DNA from: JBGPGW01 sp046349515 | Lineage (GTDB): Bacteria; Pseudomonadota; Alphaproteobacteria; CADEGL01 | NCBI GenBank assembly: GCA_046349515.1 | Contig: JAXMCE010000031.1 | Location: 1-11,067, forward strand | Reading direction: 5' to 3' | Length of the DNA stretch: 11,067 bases | Part shown: piece after piece, positions 1 through 7,193 of the stretch | Position numbering within the stretch: position 1 is the stretch's first letter | How the letters are laid out: each line of letters begins with the position of its first letter | Made by a program: the position numbers and the translations under genes | The notes under the pieces: model-generated | Told to the model about the DNA's origin: nothing | Databases searched by the model: none | The model's input: the letters and a program-made list of their open reading frames with translations, nothing else

Positions 1-1
1 G

Positions 2-1237
2 CTGCCGCCGGACCTGTTCGAGGATGCGGCGCCGCCATCCGATGCGCGCGTGGCGACGCTCGGGCGCTACCCGATCGATCGCACCATCGCCGATCCCGCC
101 GCGGTCGCCGCAGCTGCGGACCTCATCGCGGGCGCCGCCCATCCCGTCGTCGTTGCCGGCGGCGGCATCCACGTCTCGGAGGCCTATGCCGAGCTCGCGC
201 GCCTTCAGGACCTTGCATCCCTTCCCATCGGCACGACCGTCATGGGCAAGGGTGCGGTGGATGAGACCCATCCGCTCTCCTTGGGCGTCGTCGGTTACAT
301 CATGGGCAAGCGCGGCGCGGCGCGGCCGTTCAAGCCGCTCCTCAAGCGCTCTGACCTCGTGGTCCTCATCGGCAACAGGACCAACCAGGGCGGGACGGAT
401 TCCTGGTCGATCTTCTCGCCCAGCGCGCGCTTCATCCATCTCGACGTCGATTCGCTCGAAGTGGGGCGGAATTACGAGGCCGCCGTGCGTCTCGTGGGCG
501 ATGCGAAGCTCACGCTCGCGGCGTTGAACGAGGCGCTGGCCTCGCGCGATCTCGGCAAGCGCCGTGCGGCGCGTCCGGACCTCGAACGGGCGATCGCCGA
601 GGGACGCGCCGCGCACGCGGCAGAGGCCCGGCCGGTCGTGTCATCGGACTCGAAGCCCATCCGCCCCGAGCGCGTGATGCAGGAACTCGCCAAGATCGTG
701 ACGCCCGAGACGATCGTCGTCGGCGATGCGAGCTATGCGACGATCTGGGTCGTCAACTACCTGAAGGCCTTGCGCGCGGGCATGCGCTTCATCACGCCGC
801 GCGGTCTCGCGGGCATCGGCTGGGGATTCCCCTTGGCGCTCGGTGCGAAGCTCGCGGCACCCGACCGGCCGGTCATCTACCTCGGCGGCGATGGCGCCTT
901 CGCCCATGCCTGGGCGGAGCTCGAGACCGCGAGGCGTCACCGCATCCAGCTCACCGCCATCATCCTGAACAACCAGGTCCTGGGTTACGAGAAGGACGCC
1001 GAAGACATCCACTTCGGCGGCCACGCGACAGTCTGCCATTTCGAGCCGGTCGACCATGCCGCCATCGCGCGCGCCTGCGGCTGGCATGGCGTTCGCATCG
1101 AGGAGCCCGGTGCGCTCGCGCCGGCGCTTGCGGCGGCGGCCAAAGCCGATCGCCCGACCCTCATCGATGTCATGAGCGATCCCGAGGCGGTGCCGCCGAT
1201 CACCTCGTTCGACGGCAAGCTGCCCGATTCGACGTGA
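2..1237 (+). CDS. Thiamine-diphosphate-dependent enzyme, acetolactate synthase-like (C-terminal part, 5' end outside window)
   Basis: The frame is open from the first bases of the window, so the start and the N-terminal pyrimidine-binding domain lie upstream; 411 codons are visible. Residues about 35-165 of this fragment match the central domain of TPP enzymes, with an AGGGI stretch and a VVLIGNR strand. Residues about 235-400 form the diphosphate-binding domain. The TPP/Mg motif is clear: GDG at fragment residues 296-298, then NN 26 residues later at 323-324. Enzymes of this family cleave or form C-C bonds next to a carbonyl, as in acetolactate synthases, oxoacid decarboxylases and carboligases. 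The catalytic Glu would be in the missing half. I cannot name the substrate, and the FAD-binding status cannot be judged. It is followed after 40 bases by an SDR gene on the same strand, so a ketone or acyloin product reduced by the SDRs is plausible but inferred. Confidence 0.9.
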   Translation: MPPDLFEDAAPPSDARVATLGRYPIDRTIADPAAVAAAADLIAGAAHPVVVAGGGIHVSEAYAELARLQDLASLPIGTTVMGKGAVDETHPLSLGVVGYIMGKRGAARPFKPLLKRSDLVVLIGNRTNQGGTDSWSIFSPSARFIHLDVDSLEVGRNYEAAVRLVGDAKLTLAALNEALASRDLGKRRAARPDLERAIAEGRAAHAAEARPVVSSDSKPIRPERVMQELAKIVTPETIVVGDASYATIWVVNYLKALRAGMRFITPRGLAGIGWGFPLALGAKLAAPDRPVIYLGGDGAFAHAWAELETARRHRIQLTAIILNNQVLGYEKDAEDIHFGGHATVCHFEPVDHAAIARACGWHGVRIEEPGALAPALAAAAKADRPTLIDVMSDPEAVPPITSFDGKLPDST

Positions 1238-1277
1238 CGCAGTCAGCCTGAAGCCATCAAACAAGCGGGGAAGGGAA

Positions 1278-2036
1278 ATGGGTCACTTCGACGGCCGGGT
1301 GGCGATGATTACCGGGTCCGGCAGCGGCATCGGACGGGCCACCGCGTCGATCATGGCCGAGCGCGGCGCCGACCTCATCATCCACGATCAGAACGAGAAG
1401 GGGGCCAACGAGACGGCGGAGAAGGTCCGCTCCCTCGGGCGGAAGGCGCGCGTCTTCGTCTCCGACGTGTCCGACGTCGCGGCCATGCGCCGAGTCGTCG
1501 CGGAAGCCGAGGGCGAGTTCGGCAAGATCGACATTCTCGTCAACAATGCCGGCATTCCCTCCGACCGCTGTCCCATCGAGTCCGTGACGGAGGCGATGTT
1601 CGAGCGCTCGATCGCTGTCCATGTGCGCGGCACCATGTTCACGACCCAGGCGGTCGTGCCGGGGATGAAGAAGCGCAAATACGGCAAGATCGTCAACCTG
1701 TCCTCGATCCAGGGCACGGTCGGCTGGGCCGAGGGTTCGACCTACAACGCGGCCAAGGGTGCCGTGCTCGCGATGGCCAAGGGCTGGGCCAAGGAGTTCG
1801 CGCCCTGGAACATCTGCGTCAACGTCATAGCACCGGGCCATTGCCTGACACCCATGCCGCTCTCGCGCGACAGTCCCGAGAAGATCGCGGCCGAGGTGAA
1901 GCGCATTCCGCTCGGGCGGTGGTCGCAGCCGGAGGAGATGGGCTACACGATCGCGTTCCTTTGCTCGCCGGAAGCCGACTTCATCACGGGCCAGGTCATC
2001 AGCCCCAATGGCGGCTTCGTGATCGTGGGGATTTGA
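1278..2036 (+). CDS. Short-chain dehydrogenase/reductase, first of a tandem pair
   Basis: This is a complete classical SDR of 252 residues, the usual length for the FabG-like group. It is a probable NAD(P)-dependent oxidoreductase acting on a ketone or alcohol in the cytoplasm. The nucleotide-binding glycine motif GSGSGIG is at residues 13-19. Asp37 at the end of the second strand favours NAD(H). NNAG is at 89-92. The catalytic Ser is at 142 or 143, with Tyr156 and Lys160 (YNAAK). A GGGGAAGGG stretch at 1267-1275 serves as ribosome-binding site just before the ATG. The gene lies 40 bases after the TPP enzyme and 57 bases before its paralogue, to which it is 81% identical without gaps. The substrate cannot be read from sequence. 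The region around residues 198-212, which forms the substrate lid in SDRs, is where it differs most from its partner. Confidence 0.95.
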   Translation: MGHFDGRVAMITGSGSGIGRATASIMAERGADLIIHDQNEKGANETAEKVRSLGRKARVFVSDVSDVAAMRRVVAEAEGEFGKIDILVNNAGIPSDRCPIESVTEAMFERSIAVHVRGTMFTTQAVVPGMKKRKYGKIVNLSSIQGTVGWAEGSTYNAAKGAVLAMAKGWAKEFAPWNICVNVIAPGHCLTPMPLSRDSPEKIAAEVKRIPLGRWSQPEEMGYTIAFLCSPEADFITGQVISPNGGFVIVGI

Positions 2037-2044
2037 ACAATCGC

Positions 2045-2067
2045 CGACCCGCCACCGTCGCGGGTCG
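2045..2067 (+). other. GC-rich hairpin between the two SDR genes
   Basis: CGACCCGC (2045-2052) is perfectly complementary to GCGGGTCG (2060-2067), giving an 8-bp stem with a 7-base loop. It begins 8 bases after the first SDR stop codon and is followed by G-rich sequence, not by a T run. It therefore does not look like a standard intrinsic terminator. It could stabilise or partially attenuate the transcript between the two genes. The second SDR has its own ribosome-binding site (GGAG at 2081-2084, 9 bases before the ATG). Confidence 0.4.
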
Positions 2068-2093
2068 CGTGGGGGAGAGAGGAGCGTCGGACG

Positions 2094-2852
2094 ATGGGTT
2101 ATCTCGATGGAAAGGTGGCGATGATCACGGGCTCGGGCTCGGGCATCGGGCGCGCGGCCGCGCGCCTCATGGCGGAGCGCGGGGCCGACCTCATCATCCA
2201 CGACCAGAACGAGAAGGGGGCGAGCGAGACGGCCGAGATCGTCAAGGGTCAGGGGCGGAAGGCGCGCGTCTGGACTGGCGATGTGTCGAACGTCGCGGCC
2301 ATGCGCAAGATCGTCTCCGAGGCCGAAGCGCATTTCGGCAAGATCGACATTCTCGTCAACAACGCGGGCATCGCGTCCGATCGCTGTCCGATCGAGGACG
2401 TGACCGAAGCCATGTTCGAGCGCTCGATCGCGGTGCATGTGAGGGGCACCATGTTCACGACCCAGGCCGTCGTGCCCGGGATGAAGAAGCGCAAGTTCGG
2501 CAAGATCGTGAACATCTCGTCGATCCAGGGCACGGTCGGGGCCGCGAACGGCGCCACCTACAACGCGGCCAAGGGGGCCGTGCTCGCCATGGCCAAGGGC
2601 TGGGCCAAGGAATTCGCGCCTTGGAACATCTGCGTCAACGCGGTGGCCCCCGGCCATTGCATGACGCCCATGCCCATGTCGAAGGACAGTCCGGCGGTGC
2701 TCGCCGAGAAGGCCAAGTCGATTCCCTTCGGCCGCTACGGCCAGCCCGAGGAGATGGGCTACGCCATTACGTTTCTTTGCTCGCCCGAGGCCGACTTCAT
2801 CACGGGCCAGTGCATCAGTCCGAACGGCGGCTACACGATCGTCGGAATTTGA
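2094..2852 (+). CDS. Short-chain dehydrogenase/reductase, second of a tandem pair
   Basis: This complete 252-residue SDR is co-linear with the upstream copy, with 205 of 252 residues identical by hand count and no gaps. All core motifs are kept at the same positions: GSGSGIG at 13-19, Asp37, NNAG at 89-92, Ser142/143, Tyr156 and Lys160. Residues 81-130, the core with the conserved strand and NNAG, are almost unchanged. Differences cluster at residues 51-54 and 73-80 on helices, at 150-154 just before the catalytic Tyr (WAEGS against AANGA), and at 201-210 in the substrate-lid region, where only 3 of 10 match. The pattern suggests a shared reaction and cofactor with an altered substrate pocket, which is inference. 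The TGA stop lies 6 bases from the stop of the opposing acyl-CoA synthetase gene. Confidence 0.95.
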   Translation: MGYLDGKVAMITGSGSGIGRAAARLMAERGADLIIHDQNEKGASETAEIVKGQGRKARVWTGDVSNVAAMRKIVSEAEAHFGKIDILVNNAGIASDRCPIEDVTEAMFERSIAVHVRGTMFTTQAVVPGMKKRKFGKIVNISSIQGTVGAANGATYNAAKGAVLAMAKGWAKEFAPWNICVNAVAPGHCMTPMPMSKDSPAVLAEKAKSIPFGRYGQPEEMGYAITFLCSPEADFITGQCISPNGGYTIVGI

Positions 2853-2858
2853 CGAGGT

Positions 2859-4946
2859 TCAAGGCGCGACCCACGGACGCACGAGGACGATCGCGTCGAC
2901 GGCGAGCGGGCCACCGGGCCCCGCGATGAGCGGATTGACGTCGATCTCCGCGAGTTCCCGGCTGAGGGACGCCGCGAGCACGGAGAACCGCGCGACGGCG
3001 TCGGCGAGCTTCGCGATGTCGGCCGCGGGCGCGCCGCGCACGCCGTCGAGAAGCGGGCGGATGCGGAGCCGATCGATGAGGCGCCGCGCCTCGCCTGCAT
3101 CGAAGGGTGCGAGCGCGAACACCCGGTCGCGCGCGAACTCGACGAGCACGCCGCCCGCGCCGACCATCACCGCGGGGCCGAACTGGGGATCGGCGATCAT
3201 GCCGAGGGCGAGCTCGACGCCTTTCTCCGCCATGCGTTGCAGGATGACCTGAGGCCCGAGCCGGTTCGCGACATCTTCGTAGGCACGGCGCACGGCCGCC
3301 GTATCGGCGAGCGCGAGCCGCACGCCGCCGCGTTCGGATTTGTGAAGGATGCCCGGAGCCGCGGTCTTGAGTACGACCGGGTATCCGAGCCGTTCGGCCG
3401 CCGCGACCGCTTCGCCTGCGCTCGAGGCGGGGAGGCTTTCGGCGGCCGGCACGCCGAAATCGCGAAGCATGGCCAAGCACTCGGCCTCGCTGAGCGCGGA
3501 AGTCTTGGAGAGCCGCGCTGTCCACGTCCGGACGGCTCCTTCCGGCGCAGGCGGCGGCGAAGCGGTATCCCGCGCGCGCCAGTCACGATAGGCCAGTGCA
3601 TGCCGCACGGCCGCAAGGGCATTCGTGACGCCGTTGATGAGGGGAACGCCCGCATCGATCAGCTCGGCCGCGCGACCGGCGTTGTTGGCGCGGCTGAAGC
3701 TGTGGAAGACGAAAAAGGGCTTGCCGCTTTCGGCCGGAATCGTCTTTGCGGTGTCGACAAGGGCGGGCCAGTAGGCGAAGTCGTCGCGAAGGTCGAATTC
3801 AAAGGCCCCGATCGCCGTGTTCCGGTCCGCCATGAGAAGCGCCAGGCAATCGGCGAACACCTGGCCGAAATCGTCGTGGAGGGGTCCCGCCGCATCGAGT
3901 GGGTTCGAGACTTCGAGACCGGTCGGAAGCCGTGCCTGGATGCGTGCGCTCGTTTCGGTGCCGAGGCGCGCGAATGCGACGCTTTGCTCGGACGCAAGAT
4001 CAATCCACAGCTCGCGGAGGCCGCCCGAATCGGTGATGCCGGAGAGCGCGCCTGGCCCCGCGCGGCGCGGCAGCGCCAAGAGCTGGGCCGCCGCCATCAT
4101 CTCATCGAGGTCGCGCGCGCGGCGGACGCCGTAGCGGTCGAAGAGCGCGTCATACACCGCGTCGTCGCCCGCAATCGCCTTGGTGTGGGTCGCCGCGAGC
4201 CGCACGCTCTCCTCGGTGCGGCCGAGTTTGACCGCGACGATGGGGATGTCCTTGGCGCGGGCCTTGTCGAGGGCGGCTGCGAAGCCCGCGGGATCACGCA
4301 CCGCCTCGAGGAAGATGGCGACGACCCGCGTCGAGGGCAGGTCGAGCGCGTAGTCGAGATAATCCGCTGTCGTCGCGTTGATCTCCTGGCCGGGGGAGAT
4401 CGCGAGGTTGAACCGGAAGCGGGGATCATTGTTGACGAGATGGGTGAACACCGAGCCCGAATGGGCGATGAGGGCGATGGACCCGGGGGTCCGGAACGCC
4501 GGGTGATAGAAGCTCGCATGGGTCGCGGTCTCGTAGTTGTAGAAGCCCATGCCGTTCCCGCCGCAGACGGGAATGCGTGCCTCGGCCGCGCGGGCCTTGA
4601 GGCGCTCGAGAAGCGGCGGGGCCCTGTCCCCCTCGAGGTAGCAGTTGTCGAAGACGACGACGCCTTTGGCGCCGCCCTTGATCGCATCGTCGAGCGCTGC
4701 TTCGAGCCGGCTTCCCGCAACCGCGAGGATCGCCATGTCCGGCGGGCTCGGAAGGGCGGCGACACTTCCGTGGCACGGGAGCCCGTCGATCTCGCCATAG
4801 TTCGGGTTGACGGGCGAGATGGTCCCGCCGAATCCGCCGTCGCGGAGCACGCGCAGGACCTCGTTGCCGTGGGATCCGGACCGCGGCGAGGCCCCCACGA
4901 CCGCGACGTGCCGCGGCGCGAAAAGCGGCGTCAGCCAATGGGGCAT
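2859..4946 (-). CDS. NDP-forming acyl-CoA synthetase (acetate--CoA ligase family, fused alpha and beta parts)
   Basis: The 695-residue product has the standard fused architecture of ADP-forming acyl-CoA synthetases, which make an acyl-CoA from a free acid, CoA and ATP through a phosphohistidine. The CoA-binding domain spans about 1-130 (VVGAS at 16-20, VNPNYGEIDGLP at 46-57). The succinyl-CoA-ligase-like region spans about 150-300, with His254 in THTKAIAG as the expected phosphorylated His. The ITDSGG stretch at 304-309 opens the next subdomain. A C-terminal ATP-grasp domain fills about 475-695, with Lys527, HKSERGGV at 535-542 and AEIDVNP at 666-672. One substitution is AHSGS at 161-165, where many relatives have QSG followed by a small residue. 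GGTGA just before the ATG is a weak ribosome-binding site. The gene starts 15 bases after the hydratase stop and ends the minus-strand operon. The acid it activates is unknown; its position suggests it feeds the neighbouring enoyl-CoA hydratase. Confidence 0.93.
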   Translation of the reverse strand: MPHWLTPLFAPRHVAVVGASPRSGSHGNEVLRVLRDGGFGGTISPVNPNYGEIDGLPCHGSVAALPSPPDMAILAVAGSRLEAALDDAIKGGAKGVVVFDNCYLEGDRAPPLLERLKARAAEARIPVCGGNGMGFYNYETATHASFYHPAFRTPGSIALIAHSGSVFTHLVNNDPRFRFNLAISPGQEINATTADYLDYALDLPSTRVVAIFLEAVRDPAGFAAALDKARAKDIPIVAVKLGRTEESVRLAATHTKAIAGDDAVYDALFDRYGVRRARDLDEMMAAAQLLALPRRAGPGALSGITDSGGLRELWIDLASEQSVAFARLGTETSARIQARLPTGLEVSNPLDAAGPLHDDFGQVFADCLALLMADRNTAIGAFEFDLRDDFAYWPALVDTAKTIPAESGKPFFVFHSFSRANNAGRAAELIDAGVPLINGVTNALAAVRHALAYRDWRARDTASPPPAPEGAVRTWTARLSKTSALSEAECLAMLRDFGVPAAESLPASSAGEAVAAAERLGYPVVLKTAAPGILHKSERGGVRLALADTAAVRRAYEDVANRLGPQVILQRMAEKGVELALGMIADPQFGPAVMVGAGGVLVEFARDRVFALAPFDAGEARRLIDRLRIRPLLDGVRGAPAADIAKLADAVARFSVLAASLSRELAEIDVNPLIAGPGGPLAVDAIVLVRPWVAP

Positions 4947-4961
4947 GGCGTCACCCGCGGC

Positions 4962-5774
4962 TCAGCGACCCTTCCAGACGGGCTTGCGCTTCTCCGCGAA
5001 GGCGCGCGGCCCTTCGCTGTAGTCCTCAGACCGGAGCATGCGTTCGTAGTGGTTCAGTCCGCTCACGCCCTTCCAGCCGCGGTGGGTGAGGGCGAAGGAG
5101 TCGCGGACCGACAGCGGCGCGAGCGCATCCATGATTTCCATGAGGCCCTGGACCGCGAGAGGCGCGCATTCGGCGACGGCGTCCGCGAGCGCGCGTGCCC
5201 GCGGCATCAGCTCGGCCGAAGGAACGACATCGCGGACCATGCCCCATTGCCGGGCTTCGGCGGCGCCCATGCGGCGCCCGGTCAGGAGCAAGTCCATGGC
5301 GACGTTGAAGGGAAGAATGCGCCCGAGCCGCTGCACGGCCCCTGCGTCGGGGACGAAGCCGCGCTGCATCTCGGGCAGGAAGAACTCCGCGTGTTCAGCC
5401 GCGATGATGATGTCGGCGGCCATGGCGAGCTCGAACCCGCCGCCGACCGCGTGGCCGTTGACCGCCGCGATCACCGGTTTGTGGAGGTCGAAGAATTCGG
5501 TCAGGCCCCCGAGGCCGCCGGGCCCGAGATCCATCACCGCCGGATCGGAGAGCTCGTCCCCGCTCGCGACCTCCTTCAAATCCCAGCCGGCCGAAAAGAT
5601 GCGCTCGCCACTGCCGGTGATGATTCCGACAATGAGCGCGGGATCGTCCTTCAGCATCTTGAAGGCATCGTAGAGCGCGTAGCTCGTCGCGCGGTTGATC
5701 GCGTTCGCTGGCGGGCGGTCGAGCGTGATTTCGAGCACGCCGCCCCGCTTCACCGTCTTCACCATCTCGGCCAT
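4962..5774 (-). CDS. Enoyl-CoA hydratase/isomerase family protein, carnitinyl-CoA dehydratase (CaiD)-like
   Basis: The 270-residue crotonase-fold protein resembles CaiD, as I recall that sequence. Shared features are FSAGWDLK at 60-67, a DLGPGG stretch at 82-87, KPVIAAVNG at 99-107 and the C-terminal ending PVWKGR. Both acid residues of the crotonase active site are present: Glu115 in GGGFEL and Glu135 in LPEMQ. The oxyanion hole is expected near Ala62-Gly63 and Gly111-Gly112. CaiD hydrates crotonobetainyl-CoA to carnitinyl-CoA; close relatives act on other short enoyl-CoAs, so the substrate is open. No CaiB-like CoA-transferase or AMP-forming CaiC-like ligase is in the window. The start is supported by GAGAGGGAG at 5781-5789, 6 bases before the ATG. 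It lies 30 bases after the M24 gene and 15 bases before the CoA synthetase, so the three are probably co-transcribed. Confidence 0.93.
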   Translation of the reverse strand: MAEMVKTVKRGGVLEITLDRPPANAINRATSYALYDAFKMLKDDPALIVGIITGSGERIFSAGWDLKEVASGDELSDPAVMDLGPGGLGGLTEFFDLHKPVIAAVNGHAVGGGFELAMAADIIIAAEHAEFFLPEMQRGFVPDAGAVQRLGRILPFNVAMDLLLTGRRMGAAEARQWGMVRDVVPSAELMPRARALADAVAECAPLAVQGLMEIMDALAPLSVRDSFALTHRGWKGVSGLNHYERMLRSEDYSEGPRAFAEKRKPVWKGR

Positions 5775-5804
5775 GCGATTCTCCCTCTCGTCCCCGCCGG
5801 GTGA

Positions 5805-7052
5805 TTACGCGAGAAGCGAGTCCTCGAAGGGGAACTTGTCGAGCGGCACCGCGCCCTTCTTCGTGACGAGGACCTGGCGCTCGAGCTTGACGCCCTCGTT
5901 CAATCCCACCGGCCCCACATAGCTCTCGATGCAGAGGGTCATGTTCTCCTCGATCACGCCGTCGAACCCGCGGTCCTTCCAGTCGACCTGGTAGTAGATG
6001 CTCGGATATTCGTCGCACATGCCGATGCCGTGCGAGACCACGACGTAGCGCGTCGGGATGCAGGATTTGGGCGGCTTCCACGCTTTCTTGGAGAACTCGC
6101 GGAACGTCATGCCGGGCTTCAGGATCGAGATGTTGTGGTGCACCTCCTCGTAGGCCAGCTTGTAGAGCTCGCGCTGCTGCTTCGTGGGCTTCCCCGGTTC
6201 GCAGAACCATGTGCGCGAGATGTCGGCGCAATAGCCGAAGGGGCCCACCATGTCGCAATCGAAGGCGACGAGCTCGCTCGCGCGGATGACCCGGTCGCTC
6301 GTCTCCTGTCCCCACGGGTTGGTCCGGTCGCCCGAGGCCATGAGGCGCGCATCGATCCACTCGCCGCCGTGGGCGATGTTGGCTTGGTGGAGGAGGGACC
6401 ACAGCTGGTTCTCGGTAATGCCAGGGCGGAGAGCCTCGCGCATGCGCGCCATGCCGACTTCGGCTGCCGTGATCGCGTAGTTCATGCAGAGGATTTCCTC
6501 GGCGGACTTGATCGCGCGCGCGCGTTCGGCGAGCTCCTGGCCATCCAGAAGTTTCAGCCCGTGCCCCGCGAGCGCCGCCGAGATGTAAAGATCGCCCCTG
6601 TCGAGCGCGAGCTTCTTGTTGCCGCGGCAATGCTTCTTCACGAGCGCCGCGACCTCCTTGGCGTACCAGGCTGCGTTGTCCTTGGCGCGCGGACCGCCGA
6701 AGAAGAAGCTCATGGGGCGTCCGGGCCGGACGTCGTCGATCGTCTCGAGCGGCTCTGACAGATAGGCATAGGACTCGGAGTCGAACAGCACCACGGGCCC
6801 GCTCGCCGGGATGAAGACGGAGCGCCCGAGGATATGGAGCCCGAAGGCCGAGTGGCTGCGCCGACCCGTGGCGTAGCGGATGTTGATGGGGTCGAACAGG
6901 AGTGCCGCGCCGCAGCCGCTCGCGGCGAGCTGCTTGCGGATGCGCCCGAGCCTGTATTGCCGGAGCTTCACCATGTCGATGCGGGCTTCCGTGTCGCTCA
7001 GGGTCACGACCGGCGTCGTCGAGGCGGCGCGGACCATGTCGAGTGTCGTCAT
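5805..7052 (-). CDS. M24-fold metalloenzyme, DddP (DMSP lyase)-like
   Basis: The 415-residue product has the creatinase N-terminal domain (about 30-175) followed by the pita-bread M24 domain (about 180-400). Predicted metal ligands are Asp265, Asp267, Asp277, His341, Glu376 and Glu391. Prolidases and creatinases usually have D-x-G at the first site, but this protein has D-x-D (FDCDMVG). That matches DddP, an M24-fold lyase that splits dimethylsulfoniopropionate into dimethyl sulfide and acrylate. The DddP residues as I recall them (295, 297, 307, 371, 406, 421, base Asp377 and Tyr366) all fall at an offset of exactly 30, giving Asp347 and Tyr336 here. GGEWI at 229-233, RTNPW at 243-247 and CDEYP at 346-350 also resemble DddP. 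I could not place DddP's Trp178. An Xaa-Pro peptidase or another lyase is the alternative. A strong ribosome-binding site, AGGGAGGAG (7059-7067), fixes the start. Confidence 0.9.
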   Translation of the reverse strand: MTTLDMVRAASTTPVVTLSDTEARIDMVKLRQYRLGRIRKQLAASGCGAALLFDPINIRYATGRRSHSAFGLHILGRSVFIPASGPVVLFDSESYAYLSEPLETIDDVRPGRPMSFFFGGPRAKDNAAWYAKEVAALVKKHCRGNKKLALDRGDLYISAALAGHGLKLLDGQELAERARAIKSAEEILCMNYAITAAEVGMARMREALRPGITENQLWSLLHQANIAHGGEWIDARLMASGDRTNPWGQETSDRVIRASELVAFDCDMVGPFGYCADISRTWFCEPGKPTKQQRELYKLAYEEVHHNISILKPGMTFREFSKKAWKPPKSCIPTRYVVVSHGIGMCDEYPSIYYQVDWKDRGFDGVIEENMTLCIESYVGPVGLNEGVKLERQVLVTKKGAVPLDKFPFEDSLLA

Positions 7053-7058
7053 TCGAGG

Positions 7059-7067
7059 CTCCTCCCT
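7059..7067 (-). promoter_or_regulatory. Strong Shine-Dalgarno site of the M24 gene
   Basis: On the minus strand the sequence reads AGGGAGGAG, ending 6 bases before the ATG at 7052. It is the strongest ribosome-binding site in the window and decides for the first Met over Met6 and Met27. Confidence 0.75.
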
Positions 7068-7101
7068 GCGATTCGATCGGCACGAGTGCGATCCTATCGG
7101 T

Positions 7102-7120
7102 CTCGCCGGAGGACGGCGAG
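7102..7120 (-). other. Hairpin in the untranslated leader before the M24 gene
   Basis: CTCGCCG (7102-7108) pairs perfectly with CGGCGAG (7114-7120) around a 5-base loop. It lies in the 147-base gap (7053-7199) between the GMC stop and the M24 start, about 50 bases before the M24 start codon. There is no T run, so termination is uncertain. The gap is long enough for a separate promoter, but I could not pick convincing -35 and -10 boxes. A partial second inverted repeat (GTCGG 7120-7124 and CCGAC 7132-7136) adjoins it. The rest of the gap shows no clear gene. Confidence 0.35.
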
Positions 7121-7193
7121 TCGGCCGGCGTCCGACACGGAGGATTCGTTCTTGGGCCTCCAGGACAAGCCAGGCTGAGCGGGAGGCGCCGGA

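Noticed and set aside
1257..2657. A 466-codon minus-strand open frame with an internal repeat.
   Set aside because: The repeat is only the mirror image of the two duplicated SDR genes read antisense; there is no independent evidence of coding.
1278..2852. SDR duplication caused by a mobile element.
   Set aside because: No transposase, terminal inverted repeats or target-site duplications are visible around either copy. Simple tandem gene duplication explains the data.
3237..5804. An 855-codon open frame on the plus strand, opposite the acyl-CoA synthetase and hydratase genes.
   Set aside because: It crosses two clear minus-strand genes with intact family motifs, and its Arg/Gly/Ala/Asp-rich product shows no known fold. 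GC-rich codon use commonly leaves the antisense frame open.
5805..7052. Simple annotation as a Xaa-Pro dipeptidase.
   Set aside because: The D-x-D first metal motif and the match to DddP catalytic positions make a plain proline peptidase less likely, though it is kept as an alternative.
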